NCBI GenBank assembly: GCA_031257715.1
Contig: JAIROE010000112.1
Coordinates: forward strand, 1-6,274
Direction of reading: 5' to 3'
Length of the DNA: 6,274 nt
From: Treponema sp.
Lineage (GTDB): Bacteria; Spirochaetota; Spirochaetia; Treponematales; Breznakiellaceae
In this document: positions 1 through 5,623 of the stretch, in pieces
Numbering within the stretch: the first letter of the stretch is position 1
Layout: each line of letters opens with the position of its first letter
The notes under the pieces: model-generated
The model's database searches: none
Told to the model about the DNA's origin: nothing
Seen by the model: only the letters and a program-made list of their open reading frames with translations
Program-made: the position numbers and the translations under genes

Positions 1-32
1 CCTTGGTGTCCACCATATCAGTATGCCCCATT

Positions 33-61
33 CCGGCCCCTTGCGGGAAGGGGATTTCCGG
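33..61. repeat. Inverted repeat overlapping the possible dnaE promoter
   Basis: CCCCTT (37-42) pairs perfectly with AAGGGG (48-53) around a five-base loop. Outside it, CCGG (33-36) can pair with CCGG (58-61) across a four-base bulge. There is no T run after it, so it is a poor intrinsic terminator. As DNA it could be an operator over the -35 region. As RNA it could be the end of an upstream transcript. Its role is unknown. Confidence 0.4.
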
Positions 62-69
62 TCTACTAT
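41..69 (+). promoter_or_regulatory. Possible sigma-70-type promoter of dnaE
   Basis: A TTGCGG box (41-46) lies 17 bases before TACTAT (64-69). This matches the sigma-70 consensus at 3 of 6 and 4 of 6 positions. If used, transcription would start about base 76, at the dnaE ATG itself, giving a leaderless or nearly leaderless message. This agrees with the lack of a Shine-Dalgarno sequence in the 20 bases before the ATG. The -35 box and spacer lie inside an inverted repeat (33-61). The match is modest and only 75 bases of upstream sequence are visible, so dnaE could also be transcribed from further upstream. Confidence 0.35.
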
Positions 70-75
70 AGGCCC

Positions 76-3000
76 ATGACCGAATTTGTCCACCTCCACG
101 TCCATTCCGATTTTTCCCTGCTCGACGGCGCCGCCCCGGTAAAGGGACTCGCCGCCAAGGCCCGTTCCCTGGGGATGAAGCACCTGGCCATTACCGACCA
201 CGGCAACATGTTCGGGGTTCTGGATTTCATGTACGCCTGCATGGGCGACGAAGATCATCCCGTCGCCCCGGAAAATCAGGTTCATCCCATTATCGGCTGC
301 GAATTCTACATGGCGCCGGGCTCCCGGTTCGACAAGAAGGGATCGGAAAATGAAAACAAATATTTTCACCTTATCCTTTTGGCGGCCTCAAGGGAGGGCT
401 ACCTCAACCTGCTCAAACTTTCCTCCCTTGCCTATACCGAAGGTTTTTACTACAAGCCCCGCATTGATGAAGAGCTTCTTGTCAAATACCATTCGGGACT
501 GATCTGCCTTTCGGCCTGCATTGCCGGAGAAATCCCCACTCTCATACGGCGGGGCAAAACGGACGAAGCCGAAGCAAAGGCGCGGTGGTTCAGGGATCTC
601 ATGGGCGGCGACAATTTCTACCTTGAAATAATGGATCACGGCCTTGAGGATCAGCGTATTGTCAACGCGGCGCTCGTCGAGATGTCGCGGCGTACCGGCA
701 TACCCCTTGCCGCCACCAACGACATCCACTTCATAGAAAAAACGGACGCCGCCGCGCAGGACGCGCTCCTGTGCATTTCCACCAACAAAAAGCGCTCCGA
801 CGAAAATCGCCTGCGTTACACGGGGAACGAATACTTCAAATCGGGCGATGAAATGGCCGCCGTCTTCCCCGATGTCCCCGAAGCCCTGAGCAACACCGTC
901 CGCATCGCGGAACGCTGCATCACCGACATCCCCAGTCCGGGCCCCCTGCTTCCGGACTTCGAGATTCCCGCCGGCTTCAGCAACGCCGACGAATACCTGC
1001 GGCATATCGCGGTAAAGGGCCTTGCCGAACGCTACCCGTCCATGCCGGCGGAAGTAAAGGAAAGGGCCGAATACGAGCTGGACGTGATCATACGGATGGG
1101 CTTCACCGGCTACTTCCTCATCGTCGCGGATTTTATCAACTGGGCGAAAGACCGGGGCATACCGGTAGGGCCCGGCCGGGGCTCCGGGGCGGGCTCCATC
1201 GTCGCCTACGCCCTCAAAATCACCGACATCGATCCCCTTCAATACAGCCTCCTCTTTGAGCGCTTCCTCAATCCCGAACGCAATACCATGCCGGACTTCG
1301 ACGTGGACTTCTGCAACGAAAGGCGCGAAGAAGTGATAGACTACGTGATGAAAAAATACGGCAAGGACCGGGTGGGACAGATCATCACCTTTGGAACACT
1401 GGGGGCAAAACAGGTCCTCAAGGATGTTGCCCGCGTGCTGGACATTCCCCTTGCCGAATCGGTGGCGATAGCCAACCTCATTCCCAAGGATCCCAAAATT
1501 ACCCTGGAAAAAGCCTTCAACCCCGATCCCGAAGATCCCAGATACGCGGACCTCAGACTCAACGCGCAGAAACTCCGTGAGGCGGAAGGGAATCCGAAAT
1601 ATCAGGAACTCTTTGACCTTGCCCGCAAACTGGAAGGCAAGAAACGGCACGCAAGCCTTCACGCCGCCGGCGTCGTCATAGGAAAGACGGCGCTTGTCAA
1701 TTATGTCCCCCTCTACCGCGACCCCAAGACCGGCGGCATAGCCACCCAGTTTACCATGGGCCTCCTGGAAAGGCAGGGCCTTGTCAAAATGGATTTTCTG
1801 GGACTCAAAACCCTTGACCTCATTAAAAACACCGAAGACATCATACGGCAGCGGGGGGGCGATTACGCCGCTTTCAGCGTCGCCGGCGTGGACGAACACG
1901 ACGAAAAAGCCTACAAGATTCTTGCCGAGGGAAGAAACGAAGGGATCTTCCAGTTTGAAAAAACGTGGTGGAAAGATTACCTCAGACAGTCACAGCCTTC
2001 CAGCATAGGAGAACTCACCGCCCTTACAAGCCTGGGAAGACCGGGCCCCATGAAATACATCCCCCAGTACATCACGTCAAAATGGGACCCCCGCGCCATA
2101 CACTACCCCGACCCCTGCCTGGAAGACATTCTCAGGGAAACCTACGGCGTCATTGTCTATCAGGAACAGGTCATGCAGGTTGCCCAGCGTATAGCGGGAT
2201 ACACCCCCGGACAGGCGGATCTTCTGCGCCGGGCCATGGGAAAAAAGAAAAAGGAAATAATCGAAAAGGAAAAAGGCCCCTTTATCAGGGGAGCGGTGAA
2301 ACAGGGCTTTTCACATGCCGACGCCGAGCGGATCTACGACATCCTTGCCCCCTTTGCCGGCTACGGGTTCAACAAAAGCCATGCCGCCGCCTATTCCCTC
2401 CTGTCGTTCAGAACCGCCTGGCTCAAAGCCCACTTCCCCGCGGAATTCATGGCGGCGAACCTTTCCAACGAAATAAACAGCCCCGACAAGGACAAGCTCT
2501 CCGAATATATAGCCGTCACGCAGGATATGGGCATTCCCATAGACCCCCCCGACGTGAACAGGTCTGACCGCCTCTTTACCGTCGTCGACGGCCGCATCGT
2601 CTACGGCCTCAAGGCAATCAAGGGAATAGGCGACAAGCCCGCCGAAGAAATCATCGCCTGCCGCAAAACAGGGCCCTACCGTGATTTTATGGATTTTCTT
2701 GACCGCATAAACATACACACAGTAGGCAAGAAAGTCGTGGAACTCCTCATACAGACCGGGGCCTTCGATACCTTCGGCCAAACCCGCCAGACACTGATAA
2801 AAAACTTCGAGGCGGCCGTTGAATATTCGATCAAGAAAAAAGCCGACCGGGAACTGGGTCAGTCAAGCCTCTTTGAGGATCTGGGGGAAAAAACTTTCAC
2901 CGATTTTGTGTTCAAAACCTGGCCCGAATATTCGCGGCAGGAGCGGCTCAACACCGAAAAGGCCCTCATCGGCTTTTACATTTCCGGCCATCCCCTTGAC

Positions 3001-3672
3001 GATTACCGCGAGGCGTGGGAACAGCTTGTCACGCTGGATCTGGCAAGCCCCCTCACCGCGGACAAGAAAACCTACACCCTCATCGGCACGCTCAAATCCC
3101 TGGGCCGCCCCTTTTGCGACAAAAAGGGAAACGAGATGTGCTTTGGAACACTGGCGGATTACCGGGGCGAAATCAGCATCAAATTCTTCCCCGAAACCTG
3201 GAAACAGTACCGCGACGAACTGCGCCTGGTGGCCAATGAGGAAGGCGAAGAGGGGATCATCGGGATACGGGGAAGGATCGACCCGTACCGCAAAGAAGGA
3301 CAAAACCAGGCGAACTTCATCGTCAACGAACTCATCGATCTTGACAAGGCCGCCCAGAACGCGAAACGGCTTGCCGCGCGGAACGGGGCCCGCCCCGAAA
3401 CGCCCGCCGCGCCCGCCCCCGAAACGCTCCCCGCCGCCGTCCCCCTCCTCCGCGCCGTACACATCAGGCTGAAAGGCGGCGCGGCCGACAGCAGCGACGC
3501 TCTGTACCCCCTGCGGCGCTGCCTCTCGGAAAAACCCGGCCCCTGCGAAGTGATCATACACCTCCCCCTCCCCGAAGGCGAAACGGTGATACGCACCGCC
3601 ACCCAAACGGCCGGCGCCGTCCTCACCGACCTGGACCGCCACGAAGCCGTAGCCGCTGCCTGGGGGGAATAA
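76..3672 (+). CDS. dnaE: DNA polymerase III alpha subunit (DnaE)
   Basis: Catalytic subunit of the replicative polymerase, a C-family polymerase that extends DNA at the fork with the beta clamp and clamp loader. The 1198 residues are close to the DnaE norm (E. coli 1160). An N-terminal PHP domain (about 1-290) keeps its metal ligands: HLHVH (H6, H8, H10), D41-H42, E76, H98, C148 and D216-x-H218. The polymerase core has GPGRGSGAGS (365-374), PDFDVDF with catalytic D407 and D409, and the third aspartate D573 in VKMDFLGL. A helix-hairpin-helix follows near 844-860, a QSSLF beta-clamp-binding motif at 929-933, an OB fold near 1000-1105, a Pro/Ala-rich linker (about 1115-1130) and a C-terminal domain. 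The ATG at 76 gives the canonical DnaE start. The frame is open to the window edge, but the extra residues do not look like DnaE and include no start codon. No intein or frameshift is seen. Oddity: EKTWW at 628-632 where ESxGM is usual. Confidence 0.98.
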   Translation: MTEFVHLHVHSDFSLLDGAAPVKGLAAKARSLGMKHLAITDHGNMFGVLDFMYACMGDEDHPVAPENQVHPIIGCEFYMAPGSRFDKKGSENENKYFHLILLAASREGYLNLLKLSSLAYTEGFYYKPRIDEELLVKYHSGLICLSACIAGEIPTLIRRGKTDEAEAKARWFRDLMGGDNFYLEIMDHGLEDQRIVNAALVEMSRRTGIPLAATNDIHFIEKTDAAAQDALLCISTNKKRSDENRLRYTGNEYFKSGDEMAAVFPDVPEALSNTVRIAERCITDIPSPGPLLPDFEIPAGFSNADEYLRHIAVKGLAERYPSMPAEVKERAEYELDVIIRMGFTGYFLIVADFINWAKDRGIPVGPGRGSGAGSIVAYALKITDIDPLQYSLLFERFLNPERNTMPDFDVDFCNERREEVIDYVMKKYGKDRVGQIITFGTLGAKQVLKDVARVLDIPLAESVAIANLIPKDPKITLEKAFNPDPEDPRYADLRLNAQKLREAEGNPKYQELFDLARKLEGKKRHASLHAAGVVIGKTALVNYVPLYRDPKTGGIATQFTMGLLERQGLVKMDFLGLKTLDLIKNTEDIIRQRGGDYAAFSVAGVDEHDEKAYKILAEGRNEGIFQFEKTWWKDYLRQSQPSSIGELTALTSLGRPGPMKYIPQYITSKWDPRAIHYPDPCLEDILRETYGVIVYQEQVMQVAQRIAGYTPGQADLLRRAMGKKKKEIIEKEKGPFIRGAVKQGFSHADAERIYDILAPFAGYGFNKSHAAAYSLLSFRTAWLKAHFPAEFMAANLSNEINSPDKDKLSEYIAVTQDMGIPIDPPDVNRSDRLFTVVDGRIVYGLKAIKGIGDKPAEEIIACRKTGPYRDFMDFLDRINIHTVGKKVVELLIQTGAFDTFGQTRQTLIKNFEAAVEYSIKKKADRELGQSSLFEDLGEKTFTDFVFKTWPEYSRQERLNTEKALIGFYISGHPLDDYREAWEQLVTLDLASPLTADKKTYTLIGTLKSLGRPFCDKKGNEMCFGTLADYRGEISIKFFPETWKQYRDELRLVANEEGEEGIIGIRGRIDPYRKEGQNQANFIVNELIDLDKAAQNAKRLAARNGARPETPAAPAPETLPAAVPLLRAVHIRLKGGAADSSDALYPLRRCLSEKPGPCEVIIHLPLPEGETVIRTATQTAGAVLTDLDRHEAVAAAWGE

Positions 3673-3752
3673 GGACGCAAAAACGGCGCGGCGTTGTTCG
3701 GGAGTCTGGTTTACTACCCCGCCGAAGCTCCGGTTCGCGTACCGCTCCGCCT

Positions 3753-3833
3753 TTAGAATACCCCATTCTTAACCAGGAATGACTTGTTCCCGGACGGGAA
3801 CGGGCCGTTTCCGTTTGTAAGGGGTACGCTCTA
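3753..3833 (+). other. Possible folded RNA with competing hairpins
   Basis: An outer stem can form from TAGA/TCTA (3754-3757 with 3830-3833) and TACCCC/GGGGTA (3759-3764 with 3821-3826). It encloses two hairpins that share bases and cannot coexist. The first pairs GTTCCCG (3786-3792) with CGGGAAC (3795-3801), although its two-base loop would have to open. The second pairs ACGGGAAC (3794-3801) with GTTTCCGT (3807-3814), containing one G-U pair, around GGGCC and followed by TTGT. It could be a weak dnaE terminator, an unrecognised structured RNA, or chance in a GC-rich stretch. I do not recognise a known riboswitch family. Confidence 0.25.
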
Positions 3834-3933
3834 TATGGTGTAGCGATGGGGCTGAAAGAGGCAAAAACGGCTAAAACTACGCTATATATATGGGGGAAAG
3901 AGATAAGAACGCCGTACCGCTATTCACCTGGAG

Positions 3934-3975
3934 AACAACAGCCTCGCCCTTCAGGACGAGATTGTTAATTTTTTT
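3934..3975 (+). terminator. Probable intrinsic terminator downstream of dnaE
   Basis: AACAA (3934-3938) pairs with TTGTT (3962-3966), and CTCG (3943-3946) pairs with CGAG (3957-3960). An inner CC/GG pair closes a TTCA loop with one C-A mismatch. The stem is followed by AATTTTTTT ending at 3975. The four-base bulge makes the stem imperfect, but the seven-T tract directly after it fits Rho-independent termination. It would isolate dnaE transcription from the lipoprotein genes, just before their TTGACA boxes. Confidence 0.5.
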
Positions 3976-4016
3976 GCCGGTTTGACATAGTTTTCATAAA
4001 TTTTACGTGCGGGATA

Positions 4017-4045
4017 TTGACAATTTTTTCAAATGTTGTTACTGT
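4017..4045 (+). promoter_or_regulatory. Promoter of the TRL-like lipoprotein gene
   Basis: A perfect TTGACA (4017-4022) is followed after 17 bases by TACTGT (4040-4045). A TG dinucleotide one base upstream (4037-4038) gives an extended -10. The start would be near 4052, leaving a leader of about 26 bases that carries the GGAGG ribosome binding site at 4068-4072. The surrounding 60 bases are AT-rich, unlike the flanking genes. A second TTGACA at 3982-3987 has no good -10 at proper spacing. Confidence 0.6.
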
Positions 4046-4077
4046 ATCTTTATCTTTAATCCAATACGGAGGATCAC

Positions 4078-4350
4078 ATGAAGAAAATTCTTTTTCTTAC
4101 CGTCCTTGTAGTGGCGCTTGTCCTGGTAGGATGCGCCAGTACGTCTCCCTGGGGTGTTACCGACAATTCTGTCGGCAGCAAGATTGGTGAGGCCACCCAG
4201 ACCACTTGGTTTTGGGTTTTTACTACTGGCGATGCCGGCATTATCACTGCCGCCCAGAACGGCGGTGTCCAGAAGATCGGCGCGGTAGACATCCGGTTGG
4301 AGAATTACATTATCTTCAACACCACCACCACGGTGGTCGCCGGGGACTAA
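4078..4350 (+). CDS. TRL-like family small lipoprotein
   Basis: A 90-residue predicted lipoprotein. The N-terminus is a lipoprotein signal peptide: two lysines, a hydrophobic core and the lipobox LVGC with C19 as the lipidation site, leaving about 72 mature residues. The mature part fits the TRL-like family as I know it: 'NSVGSKIGEA' (31-40), then 'TGDAGIITAAQNGGVQKIGAVD', which resembles the family's GDAS-AAxNGGI-KI-xVD core, and a Thr-rich end. Family function is unknown; members are small exported proteins common in spirochaetes and some Proteobacteria. The ATG at 4078 has GGAGG five bases upstream, so the start is secure. It has its own promoter and is followed nine bases later by a strong terminator, so it is probably transcribed mainly alone. 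Family assignment is from the residue pattern, not a search. Confidence 0.88.
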   Translation: MKKILFLTVLVVALVLVGCASTSPWGVTDNSVGSKIGEATQTTWFWVFTTGDAGIITAAQNGGVQKIGAVDIRLENYIIFNTTTTVVAGD

Positions 4351-4358
4351 TCACCCTG

Positions 4359-4397
4359 AAATTCGGGCGCATGGCAGGCCATGCGCCCGAATTTTTT
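4359..4397 (+). terminator. Strong intrinsic terminator after the TRL-like gene
   Basis: A near-ideal Rho-independent terminator: 4359-4374 pairs with 4379-4394 without mismatch around the loop CAGG, with a GC-rich core, and the downstream arm runs into six Ts (4392-4397). It starts nine bases after the TRL-like stop codon. It ends only two bases before the ATG of the next lipoprotein gene, so in a read-through transcript it would cover the position where a ribosome binding site should be. Confidence 0.92.
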
Positions 4398-4399
4398 GT

Positions 4400-4963
4400 A
4401 TGCCAAGAAAAATCCTTTTTGCTGTTATAGTTGTCTGTTTGTCCGGTTGTGCGACTTTTCGGGGGGGGAGAGTTACGTCTGCTTCCCTGGGCGGCGGTAA
4501 ATTATCTAAAACCCCGGTAAAAAATATCCCCCTTATGACATATCCTGCCCGGCCTCCCGCCCATTTTGTGTATTATATTATGGTTACCGGCTGGAAGGTA
4601 CGGGGAGGATACCCCAAAGTCAGGGTAGATGTCACGTACATCGACGAGCCCGGAAAGCCGGCGGTTTTTAACGTGTCCCTCGTTCAACGAAAGGAGCCTC
4701 CCCGCAGTTTTGGCCCGGCTTTTATAAACGACGGCCTTTCTTCCTTTCCGCTTGAAGACATTTCCGTTCTTTTGGTAAATCCGGAGGATAATCTCCTTAG
4801 AATAACATCGAATATAAACAGTGACAATTTTGCAGCGCTTCTTGACGCGAAAAACATCTCATTGATCTTTACCCTTGACGGCCGCGAATACCAGGCTGTT
4901 CCTCCCCGGAAATTTTATCTGGCGCTGGATGAGGTACGAAAAGGGGCGGCCTATTTTAACTAA
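4400..4963 (+). CDS. Predicted lipoprotein of unknown function
   Basis: A 187-residue protein I do not recognise. It opens with a short lipoprotein signal peptide (MPRKILFAVIVVCLSGC), with lipobox LSGC and C17 as the lipid-anchored residue. A Gly-rich stretch follows (22-36), then alternating hydrophobic and polar residues that suggest a beta-rich domain, with no transmembrane segment or catalytic motif. The ATG at 4400 is the only start that keeps the signal peptide, yet it has no Shine-Dalgarno sequence because the preceding terminator ends at 4397. No promoter is evident between the terminator and the gene. Codons 21-23 contain a G8 tract (4461-4468); a one-base slip either way meets a stop (4498-4500 or 4518-4520). 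The 3' end overlaps the next gene by 35 bases in another frame, so the two are probably co-translated. Location inferred: outer or inner membrane periplasmic face. Confidence 0.8.
   Translation: MPRKILFAVIVVCLSGCATFRGGRVTSASLGGGKLSKTPVKNIPLMTYPARPPAHFVYYIMVTGWKVRGGYPKVRVDVTYIDEPGKPAVFNVSLVQRKEPPRSFGPAFINDGLSSFPLEDISVLLVNPEDNLLRITSNINSDNFAALLDAKNISLIFTLDGREYQAVPPRKFYLALDEVRKGAAYFN
4461..4468 (+). repeat. G8 homopolymer inside the lipoprotein gene
   Basis: Eight consecutive G bases spanning codons 21-23, four residues after the lipidated cysteine. It is a candidate slipped-strand site. Runs of seven also occur in dnaE (G7 at 1853-1859 and C7 at 2534-2540), so the length alone is not exceptional here. 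Confidence 0.95.
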
Positions 4964-5555
4964 GTACGCCCGTCTCTTGCCGGCCTTTACGGCGGTTCTT
5001 GTTGTCCTCCTTTCCGCCTGTGCCGGCGAAAAGATTCCCCGGCAGACTTCTCTTTCCGGGCTGGGAATAAGCATCACCGTTCCTCCGGGGTTTGAGGCTT
5101 TGAGCCGGGAAACCATTGAAAAACTCGGGGAATCGGCCGATGTTGGTATCGTACCCTTTACCGTTCAACCCCGTTACGGTTTCAGAAACACCGAAAAAAA
5201 ATCGTTTTTTATTGTTTCTTCCGCGATTCCCGATCCCGCAGACCCGCCCGCCGATCCTCTGGCCAGCCTGTATCTTTACCGGGAGAATTTTGAGGCGCAA
5301 ATGGGGACCGGCATTGTTTCGGATGTGGAGATCGGCGACAACATGACCGTTTTGGTAATGAATGTCCTTCTGCCGCAGGAAGACGGCGATATGCTCCTTA
5401 CACGGGGGCTCTATTACCTGGACACAGACGAATTTGTCCGGGCCGGTTCGGGACGGTACTTTATGCTGGATCTCTATCTGAATCAAAAAAACGAAACCCC
5501 GGGGGATATTGAGGGATACAGAAAGTTGATGTTTTCCATTACGGCGAACCCTTGA
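4929..5555 (+). CDS. Predicted lipoprotein, possibly DcrB/PsbP-like fold
   Basis: A 208-residue predicted lipoprotein. The signal peptide has a long basic n-region (RYEKGRPILTKYAR), a hydrophobic core (16-28) and lipobox LSAC with C31. The mature part begins with 'GLGISITVPPGFEALS', a pattern like the first strands of DcrB/Mog1-PsbP-like proteins, and ends with 'DIEGYRKLMFSI', like the last helix and strand of such domains. That fold is an inference without a search, and no enzymatic motif is seen. I chose the ATG at 4929, inside the preceding gene, because it is the only ATG giving a complete signal peptide; a more upstream in-frame ATG at 4875 only adds polar residues and deepens the overlap. 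There is no strong Shine-Dalgarno, so translation is probably coupled to the upstream gene. The TGA stop overlaps the -35 box of the next gene's promoter. Confidence 0.8.
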   Translation: MRYEKGRPILTKYARLLPAFTAVLVVLLSACAGEKIPRQTSLSGLGISITVPPGFEALSRETIEKLGESADVGIVPFTVQPRYGFRNTEKKSFFIVSSAIPDPADPPADPLASLYLYRENFEAQMGTGIVSDVEIGDNMTVLVMNVLLPQEDGDMLLTRGLYYLDTDEFVRAGSGRYFMLDLYLNQKNETPGDIEGYRKLMFSITANP

Positions 5556-5579
5556 CAAAAGAAACGGTTTCGGTATAGT
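5552..5579 (+). promoter_or_regulatory. Promoter of the CsgG/LpoB-like gene
   Basis: Perfect TTGACA (5552-5557), 16 bases, then TATAGT (5574-5579), five of six matches to TATAAT. A shifted TAGTAT (5576-5581) at 18 bases is also possible. Transcription would start near 5587, giving a leader of about 37 AT-rich bases. The -35 box includes the stop codon of the preceding gene. I see no terminator between the genes, so read-through from upstream is also possible. Confidence 0.75.
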
Positions 5580-5605
5580 ATATGTATAAATATAGATTTT
5601 TATTT

Positions 5606-5613
5606 AAGGAGGG
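5606..5613 (+). promoter_or_regulatory. Strong ribosome binding site
   Basis: AAGGAGGG is a near-perfect anti-16S match, with its AGGAGG core 11 bases before the ATG at 5624. It is the strongest site in the window and contrasts with the three genes here that lack a recognisable one. Confidence 0.85.
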
Positions 5614-5623
5614 AAATATCACA

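Larger units (their letters stand above)
3673..4039. other. Intergenic region between dnaE and the TRL-like gene
   Basis: About 400 bases hold no convincing intact gene on either strand. The region contains a nested set of possible hairpins (3753-3833), a 9-base direct repeat CGTACCGCT (3738-3746 and 3913-3921), an imperfect repeat of TACGCT followed by a TATATGG-like stretch (from 3825 and from 3878), a probable terminator (3934-3975) and two TTGACA boxes (3982-3987 and 4017-4022). A 40-codon ORF (3846-3968) has no ribosome binding site and is not called. I see no tRNA-like cloverleaf. Confidence 0.6.

Noticed and set aside
388..1899. A 503-codon open frame on the minus strand inside dnaE
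   Set aside because: It lies wholly antisense to a clearly functional dnaE, its translation has no recognisable domain, and long antisense frames are expected from the C-ending codon bias of this gene.
2863..3680. Long minus-strand and alternative plus-strand open frames over the dnaE 3' end
   Set aside because: They are Arg/Pro/Gly-rich translations typical of shadow frames in GC-rich coding sequence, and they overlap the conserved DnaE C-terminus.
3674..3756. In-frame continuation of dnaE past its stop (27 codons before the next stop)
   Set aside because: DnaE is already full length and the TAA has no readthrough signal I recognise, so a C-terminal extension is not supported.
3673..3760. 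A tRNA-like GGTTCG sequence near 3732
   Set aside because: There is no matching acceptor stem, D arm or anticodon arm on either strand, and the putative T arm does not pair.
3846..3968. A 40-codon ORF starting ATG at 3846 in the intergenic region
   Set aside because: It has no Shine-Dalgarno sequence, no signal peptide or recognisable motif, and it runs through the arms of the probable terminator.
4956..5558. A 200-codon minus-strand frame over the second lipoprotein gene
   Set aside because: The plus strand encodes a good lipoprotein signal peptide over the same bases, while the minus-strand product has no recognisable signal or domain.
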